Made by a program: the position numbers and the translations under genes. 64,000 bases of DNA, taken from Pseudomonas rhodesiae (lineage in GTDB: Bacteria > Pseudomonadota > Gammaproteobacteria > Pseudomonadales > Pseudomonadaceae). The stretch is taken from positions 53,164 through 117,163 of the forward strand of contig NZ_VFEU01000016.1 in assembly GCF_007858255.1 (NCBI RefSeq), in the 5' to 3' direction. Shown one piece after another: positions 55,800 to 63,739 of this stretch (position 1 is the first letter of the stretch; each line of letters starts with the position of its first letter). The notes beneath the pieces are model-generated. The model did not search any database. It was not told where the DNA came from and saw only the letters and a list, made by a program, of their open reading frames with translations.

Positions 55800-56950
55800 G
55801 CCGTTAAACCTGTGGGAGGGGGCTTGCCCCCGATGGGCCTGCTCAGTCGATACCTGCGCGCCTGACCCACCGCTATCGGGGGCAAGCCCCCTCCCACCCT
55901 GATTACCACTGGCCTTTGGATGGGTGTAACACCTGACGACCGAGCCGGGGACCACTGTGCTCAAGTCAACGCCGTCAAACCTGTGGGAGGGGGCTTGCCC
56001 CCGATGGGGCCTTCCCAGTCGATACCTGCGCTGCTGACCCACCGCTATCGGGGGCAAGCCCCCTCCCACCCTGTTTACCGCTGGTCTTTGGATGGGTGTA
56101 AAACCTGACGACCGAGCCGGGGACCACTGTGTTCAAGTCAACGCCGTCAAACCCGTGGGAGGGGGATTGCCCCCGATGGGGCCTGCTCAGTCGATACCTG
56201 GGTTGCTGACCCACCGCTATCGGGGGCAAGCCCCCTCCCACCCGGGTTACCGCTGGTCTTTGGATGGGTGTAACACCTGACGACCGAGCCGGGGACCACT
56301 GTGTTCAAGTCAACGCCGTCAAACCTGTGGGAGGGGGCTTGCCCCCGATGGGGCCTGCTCAGTCGATACCTGCGCTGCTGACCCACCGCTATCGGGGGCA
56401 AGCCCCCTCCCACCCTGATTACCACTGGCCTTTGGATGGGTGTAACACCTGACGACCGAGCCGGTGACCACTGTGCTCAAGTCAACGCCGTCAAAACTGT
56501 GGGAGGGGGCTCGCCCCCGATGGGGCCTGCTCAGTCGATACCTGGGTTGCTGACCCACTGCTATCGGGGGCAAGCCCCCTCCCACCCTGATTACCACTGG
56601 CCTTTGGATGGGTGTAACACCTGACGACCGAGCCGGGGACCACTGTGCTCAAGTCAACGCCGTCAAACCTGTGGGAGGGGGCTTGCCCCCGATGGGGCCT
56701 TCCCAGTCCATACCTGCGCTGCTGACCCACCGCTATCGGGGACAAGCCCCCTCCCACCCTGGTTACCGCTGGCCTTTGGATGGGTGTAAAACCTGGCGAC
56801 CGAGCCGGGGACCACTGTGCTCAAGTCAACGCCGTCAAACCTGTGGAGGGGGCTTGCCCCCGATGGGGCCTGCTCAGTCGATACCTGGGTTGCTGACCCA
56901 CTGCTATCGGGGGCAAGCCCCCTCCCACCTGGGTTACCGCTGGTCTTAGG
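55800..56950. repeat. Tandem array of seven 172-bp REPIN units
   Basis: Seven REPINs begin at 55812, 55983, 56155, 56327, 56499, 56671 and 56843, at a spacing of 171-172 bases. Each has a left arm GTGGGAGGGGGCTTGCCCCC, a loop with TCAGTCGATACCTGCGCTGC, and a right arm ATCGGGGGCAAGCCCCCTCC. They are joined by a conserved spacer of about 85 bases (TTTGGATGGGTGTAACACCT ... CAAGTCAACGCCGTCAAAC). Copies differ by point changes and one base is missing in the last left arm. It lies between the convergent thioesterase and tonB genes. The small open frames inside are not genes. Confidence 0.95.
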
Positions 56951-56971
56951 ACTGGCGCAAGGCCCGGTCGG

Positions 56972-57742
56972 TCATTTGATGCGGTAGTGAAAGGTATTGC
57001 GCACCGCCGGCACGGCCACGGCCTTGCCATCAACGATCCTCGGCTGGTAGCGGAAGGTGTTGGCCGCCGCCAACGATGGGCGGATAAACAACGGGTGGCA
57101 GCCGTCCAGTACTTTGGGGTTTTCCACGCGGCCCTGGGGGTTGACGGTGTATTCCACCGAGCAGTCGCCTTCGATGTTTTTGTCCAGGGCCCGTTCGGGG
57201 TATTCCGGGGCTTCCTTGCTCAATGGCATGTATTGGCGGCTGTCGAACGCCGGAGCCGAAGCAGGTACGGCGGCGCGGGCTGTTTCGGCGGCCTGGCGTT
57301 GTTGGGCCTGGCGTTGCTGTTCCTGTTCACGCTCGCGCTGTTCGCTGGCCAGGCGCTGCTGTTGTTGCTGCTCTGCTTTCTTTTCTTCGACACGCTTGCG
57401 CGCCAGGGCGGCTTTTTCAAGCTTTTGTGCCTGCACACGAGGATCGACTGCGGGTTTGACCGGCGTTGGCAATACCACCGGTTCCGGCGCTGGCGGCGTC
57501 ACCGCAACCGGTTCGGGGGCCGGTACTGGGACCGGCGCCGGGGGCAGCATCACCAGTTGGGTGTGCATCACGCTCGGGGCCTCCGGCGTGAGCGGTTGTG
57601 GCGCCCAGCCCAGCATCAACAGCGCCAGCACGATTACATGCAAGGCCACCGCCAAACCGGCGGCCAGGCTATTGCGCCAGAAGCCCAAAGGCGCCGCGGA
57701 GGCCATCGGCAAGATGGGACTGTGCATGATCATCGCCGTCAT
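56972..57742 (-). CDS. tonB: TonB energy-transducing protein
   Basis: A 256-residue TonB. The N-terminal membrane anchor is SLAAGLAVALHVIVLALLML. A Pro/Val-rich spacer and a Gln/Arg/Glu-rich coiled region follow (KKAEQQQQQRLASEQREREQ). The C-terminal domain has YPERALDKNIEGDCSVEYTV and ends FRYQPRIVDGKAVAVPAVRN. Its ATG overlaps the exbD stop (57739-57742). With ExbB and ExbD it powers an outer-membrane receptor, most likely the one at 60950-63463. Confidence 0.92.
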   Translation of the reverse strand: MTAMIMHSPILPMASAAPLGFWRNSLAAGLAVALHVIVLALLMLGWAPQPLTPEAPSVMHTQLVMLPPAPVPVPAPEPVAVTPPAPEPVVLPTPVKPAVDPRVQAQKLEKAALARKRVEEKKAEQQQQQRLASEQREREQEQQRQAQQRQAAETARAAVPASAPAFDSRQYMPLSKEAPEYPERALDKNIEGDCSVEYTVNPQGRVENPKVLDGCHPLFIRPSLAAANTFRYQPRIVDGKAVAVPAVRNTFHYRIK

Positions 57743-58185
57743 TGCGGGGCCTCGGTCACCAGCCCCAGGTTGCTGACACCGCCCTTTTGCAACACCGCCA
57801 TGGCAGCCACCACACGGCCATACCCGGCATTGTCATCGGCGCGGATATACACCTGGGTGTCACTGCGCGCCGCCACCACCTGCGCGACCTTGGCGCCCAT
57901 TTCTTCCAGGCTCACCGCGCTGTCGGTCTGGTGCTGGGTGTCCAGTTCCTCGCCGAGGTTCCAGTAGTAACCGCCGTCGGCCTGCACCGACAAGGTGAGG
58001 ATTTGCTGGCGGGTGTCGGTGGCCAGCGCCTCGGCGGCAACCTTGGGTAGTTCGATCTTCACGCCCTGGGTCAGCATCGGCGCGGTGACCATAAAGATCA
58101 CCAGCAGCACTAGCATCACGTCGATATACGGCACCACGTTCATTTCGGCCTTGGGCCCGTGCTTGCGTTGTGGCCTGACTAACAT
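57739..58185 (-). CDS. exbD: ExbD/TolR-family membrane protein
   Basis: A 148-residue ExbD. The single membrane helix VVPYIDVMLVLLVIFMVTAP contains the essential Asp. A periplasmic domain follows (QVYIRADDNAGYGRVVAAMA). It lies between exbB (14 bases upstream) and tonB (overlapping). Confidence 0.94.
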   Translation of the reverse strand: MLVRPQRKHGPKAEMNVVPYIDVMLVLLVIFMVTAPMLTQGVKIELPKVAAEALATDTRQQILTLSVQADGGYYWNLGEELDTQHQTDSAVSLEEMGAKVAQVVAARSDTQVYIRADDNAGYGRVVAAMAVLQKGGVSNLGLVTEAPQ

Positions 58186-58199
58186 GGGAGTACTCCTGC

Positions 58200-58892
58200 T
58201 CAGGCGGCCGCGGCCAGGTTGATCGGCGTACCGCGCAGGGTGCGATGCAACCGCACTTGCAGCTCGTTGCCAAAGGCGTAATAGCGGGTGAGCAAGGTCT
58301 GGCTGCGCGCCGAAAAGCGGTTATACGCAATCACCGCCGGTATCGCCGCAAACAGGCCGATGGCCGTGGCGATCAACGCTTCAGCGATCCCCGGCGCCAC
58401 CGTGGACAATGTGGCCTGTTGCACCTGGGACAGGCCGAGGAACGAATTCATGATGCCCCACACGGTGCCGAACAAACCGATATACGGGCTCACCGAACCC
58501 ACAGTGGCAAGGAACTGCAAACCTTTTTCCAGCTCGATTTCCTGCGCGGTGATCGCCACCTGCAAGGCCCGCTCCACCCCTTCGAGCACCGCCGGATCAT
58601 GGCTATGCAGGTGCTGGTATTCCTGGACCCCGGCGATGAAGATCGGCGCCACTCCACCCTCGCCCGCCTGCAGGGTGTCACGGTACAGCCCGTGCAAATC
58701 CGGCGCCGCACGAAAGCGTTGCACAAAGCCGTTCAGCTGCCGCTCCAGACGCCGCAGCACCGTGCCGCGCTGAATAATCAGGTACCAGCTGCACAACGAG
58801 GCCAGCAGCAAAGTTACCATCACTGCCTTGACCAACAGGCTGGCGTCGCTGATCAAGCCCCAGATCGTCATATGTTCCATCGTCGCGTGCAT
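58200..58892 (-). CDS. exbB: ExbB/TolQ-family proton channel protein
   Basis: A 230-residue MotA/TolQ/ExbB protein with three membrane helices. The conserved core is GSVSPYIGLFGTVWGIMNSF and ATAIGLFAAIPAVIAYNRFS. AGAGGA precedes the ATG at 58892. It heads the exbB-exbD-tonB operon; a PhoB-box-like sequence lies 45 bases upstream. Confidence 0.94.
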   Translation of the reverse strand: MHATMEHMTIWGLISDASLLVKAVMVTLLLASLCSWYLIIQRGTVLRRLERQLNGFVQRFRAAPDLHGLYRDTLQAGEGGVAPIFIAGVQEYQHLHSHDPAVLEGVERALQVAITAQEIELEKGLQFLATVGSVSPYIGLFGTVWGIMNSFLGLSQVQQATLSTVAPGIAEALIATAIGLFAAIPAVIAYNRFSARSQTLLTRYYAFGNELQVRLHRTLRGTPINLAAAA

Positions 58893-58936
58893 GGTGAATG
58901 TCCTCTATCCGTTTAACGTGCAGTGATTAAAAAGTC

Positions 58937-58954
58937 ATGACTGGCTGATGACAG
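58937..58954 (-). promoter_or_regulatory. Probable PhoB box upstream of exbB
   Basis: On the minus strand, CTGTCATCAGCCAGTCAT gives two 7-base half-sites 11 bases apart. The first is a perfect CTGTCAT; the second (CAGTCAT) has one mismatch. It sits 45 bases before the exbB start and just after the phytase stop. Confidence 0.72.
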
Positions 58955-58955
58955 C

Positions 58956-60821
58956 TCAAGGCAACTTCAACGTGCGGGTCACATCGGCCCAGGGCACGAA
59001 CTTGAAGTTCTGGGTTTGCTCAGGCATGCGTTTGCGCCCGTCCTGCACTACCAGCAGGCCTTGGTTCCACGGCCCGCCGAGGTTGACGGCGGTGACTTCC
59101 AGGCCATCGGTTTCCGATGCGCCGTCGATACCGGCAGCGGCGTTCAGGCCGACCCGGAAGGCACCGCGACTGGCGAACGGCGGCTCGGCATCCAGCACCA
59201 AGTAGCTGTCATTGCCCTGGCTGGAGATCACCAGGTAGTCATGCTGCGCACTCTGGTACAGCGCCAGGCCCTCGACGTCCGCGTGCAATTGTTCGCCGAC
59301 CTTGATCACACTGGTCAGGGTCGCCGGTTGATCGGCACGGGCATCCACCGCCCACACGCCCACGTCTTCTTCGCCGATAAACAGGCGCTGGCGCTGGTCG
59401 TCGGCGACGCAGCCTTCGGGCTGGCTGTCGACCTTGAACTGGCGCACCAGCTCACCCTGCACGCGCCCGTCCGGGGCGCTGAGGCGGTATTGCAGAAAGG
59501 TGCCGTCCTTGCCGTTGGCGATCGCATAAATGTCGCCGCCGGCGGGCTGGAACAGGCACATGCCGTAGATCTCCTTGAGCGGCGTCGGCACTTCACCAGC
59601 CTCGCGCAACTCGCCGGTCTGCCGGTCGATGCTGAACAGGCTCAGGCTGTTGCGATCGCGATTGCTTGCCACGGCCAGGTCCACCGTCTGCTGGCCAAGC
59701 TTGAAACGCGGGCGCACGTCGACGTTGTTTAAGCGCCCCACCGCCAGCTCTTGCAGCAGCTTGCCATCAAGGTCGTAGGCCAGCAGGCCCTGTTTTTTGT
59801 TAGTGCCGAGCACGCGGCTCTGCCCAGGGTGCTCGGGGTGAACCCAGATCGCCGGGTCATCCGCCGCGTCGCCCTGACGCCCCACCGGCTCGCTCTGGCG
59901 CAGCGCGGCGACCTCCGGCAGCACCGGCGCGACCGGCACGGGTTTGGCCTGCCAGTCGAAGGTGCCTTGGTACAGTTGGCCGTTGTCGTCGTCGCGTACC
60001 AGCAATTGCCGACCGTTGATTGCCAGTTGCTCCGGCTCCTTGAGGCCGGGCAGACCCAGGCTCGGTTGCTCTACCCAGCGCGCGCCGGAGGACTGAAACA
60101 GGTGCAACTGCGCGGTTTTCGGGTCCAGGGCGACCATCCCCCCCGGTACCAGCACCATGGCCCCGGCTTCACGCTTGGAATCATCGAACAGCGCCACCGG
60201 CGTGCGTTTCACCGCGGCTTCGGGATGCGCCGGGTAGGCCCACCAGCCGACGTTTTCTTCGTTCACCACCAGTTGCTGCGTGGCGTCGTCCACCTGGCAG
60301 AACTGCGCCGACGGCGGCAACGGCACCCCGCGCACACGGCGGGCTTCAGCGAGCAGCGTCAAGCCATTGCCTACCAGCCATTGCTCGCCCTTGCCCTCCT
60401 CCCCGACCAGGAACACAAACAGGTTGGCCGCCGCGTCGCGGTACAGGCACAGACCGTTTACCGGAAAATCGCGGGGCGGCAGGTACAGCGGTTGGCCCCA
60501 GGTTTTAGCGGCGCTATTGAGGTTGATCAGCAGTGCCTGCTGGCGGTCGTTGTCGAGGCTGGCGACCACTGCGTGGGGGCCGGTGGCGCGTGTATCGAGG
60601 CTGCTGAAGTGACCGTTGAGACGCGCCAGTTCGGCGCCCTTGCTGTCGAGCAATTGCAGACCGTCACGGGGGCTGGCGGTGAGGCGCGTCTGACCGTCGG
60701 GCAGGAAGGCCACGGCTTCGGCCTTCAGGCTGGGCGCCCAGGGCGTCAGCGCCAGATCAGCGGCGAAGACGGGGCCGCTGGTGGCCAGGGCAATCAGCAG
60801 GTACAGCTTGGAAATTCTCAT
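58956..60821 (-). CDS. Beta-propeller 3-phytase
   Basis: A 621-residue exported phytase. The signal peptide is MRISKLYLLIALATSGPVFA. The C-terminal half (from about 320) is a clear beta-propeller phytase: DDPAIWVHPEHPGQSRVLGT, then KKQGLLAYDLDGKLLQELAV and GRLNNVDVRPRF. The N-terminal half resembles a second, diverged propeller lacking these motifs, so this is a tandem-domain enzyme with probably one active half. It releases phosphate from phytate in the periplasm or outside. GAAGGA precedes the ATG. It follows the TonB receptor gene. Confidence 0.9.
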   Translation of the reverse strand: MRISKLYLLIALATSGPVFAADLALTPWAPSLKAEAVAFLPDGQTRLTASPRDGLQLLDSKGAELARLNGHFSSLDTRATGPHAVVASLDNDRQQALLINLNSAAKTWGQPLYLPPRDFPVNGLCLYRDAAANLFVFLVGEEGKGEQWLVGNGLTLLAEARRVRGVPLPPSAQFCQVDDATQQLVVNEENVGWWAYPAHPEAAVKRTPVALFDDSKREAGAMVLVPGGMVALDPKTAQLHLFQSSGARWVEQPSLGLPGLKEPEQLAINGRQLLVRDDDNGQLYQGTFDWQAKPVPVAPVLPEVAALRQSEPVGRQGDAADDPAIWVHPEHPGQSRVLGTNKKQGLLAYDLDGKLLQELAVGRLNNVDVRPRFKLGQQTVDLAVASNRDRNSLSLFSIDRQTGELREAGEVPTPLKEIYGMCLFQPAGGDIYAIANGKDGTFLQYRLSAPDGRVQGELVRQFKVDSQPEGCVADDQRQRLFIGEEDVGVWAVDARADQPATLTSVIKVGEQLHADVEGLALYQSAQHDYLVISSQGNDSYLVLDAEPPFASRGAFRVGLNAAAGIDGASETDGLEVTAVNLGGPWNQGLLVVQDGRKRMPEQTQNFKFVPWADVTRTLKLP

Positions 60822-60909
60822 GAACGAACAAATCCTTCGGAAAAATGCAGAACGCTGTGGGCTTGGGGCTTCAGTGGGTCAGCTACTGATGCGTCAATTG
60901 GCAGGCCCT

Positions 60910-60934
60910 CATCGGGGGCAAGCCCCCTCCCACA
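60910..60934. repeat. Single REP between phytase and TonB receptor genes
   Basis: ATCGGGGGCAAGCCCCCTCC then CACA is one unpaired REP arm, located between the receptor stop and the phytase start. It may process or stabilise the shared transcript. Confidence 0.8.
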
Positions 60935-60949
60935 TTGGAATTGAGTGAG

Positions 60950-63463
60950 TTAGAAATGCGTGAAGGTCAGGCCCACTTTGTAGGTGGGGCCGTACTCTTC
61001 GTACTGGCCGTTGTAGCTGCGGTGGCCGGTGTAGACGAAGTACGACTCATCGGTAAGGTTCTGGGCCTCGAAGCTGACTTGCAGGTTCTTGCTCAGTGAA
61101 TAGCGCGCGCTGAAATCGACGAAAGTCTGCGCGTCCACATGCAGGTCATGGGCCTTGTCGTTGATCGACGCCAGCTCATACAGGTAGGCCGATTTGTAGT
61201 TGGCCGACAGGCGCAGGCTGAGCTTGTCGTCTTCCCAACCAAGCATCAGGTTGCCGACGGTGTCCGACTGGCTGGGCAAACTGATGTTGCGCTTGCGGTG
61301 AGTGCCACTGGTAGCGTCGAAGCCTTCGATGTCCGCGCTGGAGCGGCTGAATGTGCTGTTGGCGCCCACCAGCAGGCCGTTCCACGGCGCCGGCAGCCAA
61401 TCGAATTTCTGCGAATAGGCCAGCTCCAGGCCATACAGCTTGGCGCTGTCGCCATTGGCGTAGGTGTGGGCCTCGGCGAAGTTGGTCCAGGCCCCGGTAC
61501 CGGCCAGGTCGGTGTTGTAGACGAAATTCTGGATGTCCTTGTAGAACACAAACGCTGAGACGGTGCCGGCACGCCCCATGAAATGCTCGATGCCCAGGTC
61601 CAGGTTGCTCGATTCCAACGGCTTGAGGTCCGGGTTGCCGAAGGTGGCCTCGTCATCGTCAATCACAAAACCCGGCGCCAGTTGGCCGAAGGTCGGGCGC
61701 ACCACGGATTTGGTCCAGGCCGCACGCACCTGGGTGTTCTTGTCGATCTGATAGCGCGCGTGCAGGCCCGGCAGCCAATGGTGGTAGCGGCGCCGGGTGT
61801 CGGTGGCGGTGAACTGACCGTCGGTGGCGCCGGTGCCCTTGGCTTCGAACTCGGTGCCTTCGTAGCGCAGGCCGGCGATAAAGCGCCAGTCGTCGATATC
61901 GATCGTGTTCATCAGGTAACCGGCGTTGATGTCTTCACGCATAGTGAAGTCGTTGACCCGGGATTCGGTCTCGTCATAGAAGTCCGCACGGTTGAGGCCG
62001 CCGATCAACTGCTTGATGCCGCTGGCGCTGATGCCAGGGCCGTAGTTGCCCAGGCGATAGTCGACATTGCCCTTCTGGAATTGCGTCAGGCTGAGCTGCT
62101 GGTCGGTAAAGCCCAGGCTGTCGAAATCCTTGTAGACCCAGGCTTCCAGGTCGTTGTCCTTGTTGCGCCGGCTGACCTTGCCGCCGAATTTGACCTGGGA
62201 CGCATAGCCGCTCAGGTCGTAGTCGCGGGCCAGGTCCAGGCGCAGGTTTTTCTCAGTGTCTTTGGTGTTCTGTTTTTCCCAGTCGACTTTGTCGAGGGTG
62301 AAGTTGGCCGGGTCGTAGAAGGCGCTGCCGATGATCGGGCGCGGTTTGTCTTTGTCATAGAAACCGCTGTTGGCGAAGTCACCGCCGTCGAAGGTGGCGC
62401 CGGCAATATGCGCGGGGCTGTCTTCGCTGGACTGGCTGTAACCGGCCTGGCCACTGAGGGTCCACAGGCCAAGCATGCGTTCGCCGCCGAACACGTAGGA
62501 CTGAATCTCCTGGGTCTCTTCGCGGTTCTTGAGCTTGCGCTTGCCCTCGGCCTCGCCCAACTGGCCGGGTGCCTGCGGGTCGGCGAATTCCAGGCTGTTG
62601 GAGTTGCGGGTCTCGGTGTCCGTGTAGCGGCTGTACAGTGTGCGCAGGTAGTAGCTGCTCAGGTCATCGGGTTTGTAGTCGAAGTTCAGGCCACCGCCGG
62701 CGCGTTCGCGGCTGATGTCGTAGTCGCGCTGTTCGAACTCGTTGAGCCGGGCACCGTCGGTGAAGTCCCAGGCGCCGCCGGTCTCGACGTTGTCCGAGCC
62801 GAAGTCGCGCTTCTGCCAGCTCAGCGCCGCGGCCACGCCGAAGTTGTCGATACCATCGCCGAGGCTGAAGCGGTTACTGGCGGCCCCGGAGAATTTGGGG
62901 CTGGTCTGGCGAGTGTTCTTGTCGTAGCTGGCTTCGCTGCTGCCGGTGTAGAACAGGCCTTTGTGATCGAAGGCCGACAGGCTTTGCACATCGACGGTGC
63001 CGCCCAGGGAGTTGGCGTCCATATCCGGGGTGAGGGTCTTGATCACCGACAGCGACTGCACCAGCTCCGACGGCAACACGTCCAGGGCCACGGCGCGGCG
63101 GGCGCTCTCAGGGGCGGGCACCAAGGTACCGTTGATGGTCACGCTGTTGAGGTCCGGGCCCAGGCCGCGCACGCTGACGAAACGCCCTTCGCCCTGGTCG
63201 CGTTCCACGCTGATGCCAGGCAGACGTTGCGCCGCTTCGGCGACGTTCTCATCCGGCAACTGCGCCACGCCATCGGCATGCACCACGCTCTTGATGCTGT
63301 CGGCGCTGCGCTGCTCCTTGAGCGCCTGGCTGATCGCGGCGGCCTGGCCGACCACGTCGACATGCTCGGTGGTGGCCGCGTTGGCCGCATAGAGCCGCTC
63401 GCTGGCTATCGCCAGGGCCAAGGCGGTAAGCGTGAAGCTGACGAGCCCGGTGCGCTTGTACAT
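60950..63463 (-). CDS. TonB-dependent outer-membrane receptor, probably for phytate or its products
   Basis: An 837-residue receptor. Start 63463 (MYKRTGLVSFTLTALALAIA) has GGGGAGG upstream. The signal peptide ends near ERLYA-AN. The plug domain has QLPDENVAEAAQRLPGISVE and RDQGEGRFVSVRGLGPDLNS. The barrel ends YEEYGPTYKVGLTFTHF, with the terminal Phe needed for BAM assembly. The architecture is the TBDT type with a plug similar to those of carbohydrate/phytate receptors. The neighbouring phytase and TonB-ExbBD suggest uptake of phytate or inositol phosphates (inferred). Confidence 0.9.
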   Translation of the reverse strand: MYKRTGLVSFTLTALALAIASERLYAANAATTEHVDVVGQAAAISQALKEQRSADSIKSVVHADGVAQLPDENVAEAAQRLPGISVERDQGEGRFVSVRGLGPDLNSVTINGTLVPAPESARRAVALDVLPSELVQSLSVIKTLTPDMDANSLGGTVDVQSLSAFDHKGLFYTGSSEASYDKNTRQTSPKFSGAASNRFSLGDGIDNFGVAAALSWQKRDFGSDNVETGGAWDFTDGARLNEFEQRDYDISRERAGGGLNFDYKPDDLSSYYLRTLYSRYTDTETRNSNSLEFADPQAPGQLGEAEGKRKLKNREETQEIQSYVFGGERMLGLWTLSGQAGYSQSSEDSPAHIAGATFDGGDFANSGFYDKDKPRPIIGSAFYDPANFTLDKVDWEKQNTKDTEKNLRLDLARDYDLSGYASQVKFGGKVSRRNKDNDLEAWVYKDFDSLGFTDQQLSLTQFQKGNVDYRLGNYGPGISASGIKQLIGGLNRADFYDETESRVNDFTMREDINAGYLMNTIDIDDWRFIAGLRYEGTEFEAKGTGATDGQFTATDTRRRYHHWLPGLHARYQIDKNTQVRAAWTKSVVRPTFGQLAPGFVIDDDEATFGNPDLKPLESSNLDLGIEHFMGRAGTVSAFVFYKDIQNFVYNTDLAGTGAWTNFAEAHTYANGDSAKLYGLELAYSQKFDWLPAPWNGLLVGANSTFSRSSADIEGFDATSGTHRKRNISLPSQSDTVGNLMLGWEDDKLSLRLSANYKSAYLYELASINDKAHDLHVDAQTFVDFSARYSLSKNLQVSFEAQNLTDESYFVYTGHRSYNGQYEEYGPTYKVGLTFTHF

Positions 63464-63537
63464 GCAATCCTCCCCAAGAATCCGTTCGACGCCAGGCAAA
63501 AGGCCCGACAACTGGGAGGGCACGCTAGGGGTGGGGG

Positions 63538-63555
63538 ATGACGGTTCTGTGACAG
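63538..63555 (-). promoter_or_regulatory. Probable PhoB box upstream of the phytate receptor gene
   Basis: On the minus strand, CTGTCACAGAACCGTCAT fits CTGTCAT-N4-CTGTCAT with one mismatch in each half. It lies 75 bases before the receptor start at 63463. Confidence 0.8.
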
Positions 63556-63638
63556 CGATCGGCGTAAAGCCCTGTAAACCGCGGCTTTCAGCCATGTGCT
63601 GAGATGAAATGAGCTGATATGACCTGCAAATCTCCCCT

Positions 63639-63723
63639 GTGGGAGGGGGCTTGCCCCGATGGCTGTCTGGCAGCCGACAGATATGCCAGCTGCCCCACCG
63701 CCATCAGGGGCATAGGTATCTAC
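63639..63723. repeat. Degenerate REPIN beside the IS element
   Basis: The left arm GTGGGAGGGGGCTTGCCCCG is at 63639. The right arm reads CCGCCATCAGGGGCATAGGT then ATCTAC, so its outer half is replaced by CATAGGTATCTAC, as at 14541. Confidence 0.7.
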
Positions 63724-63739
63724 ATAGCATGAGAAAATG

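Noticed and set aside
55920..56949. Several 60-110-residue open frames on both strands with MGGGLPPIAVGQQ- or MGVTPDDRAGDH-type starts
   Set aside because: They are translations of the REPIN units and repeat with the array; there is no ribosome site or independent coding signal.
55800..56950. Regular repeats that could suggest a CRISPR array
   Set aside because: The period is 172 bases, spacers are conserved rather than unique, and the palindromes are REP sequences; there are no cas genes.
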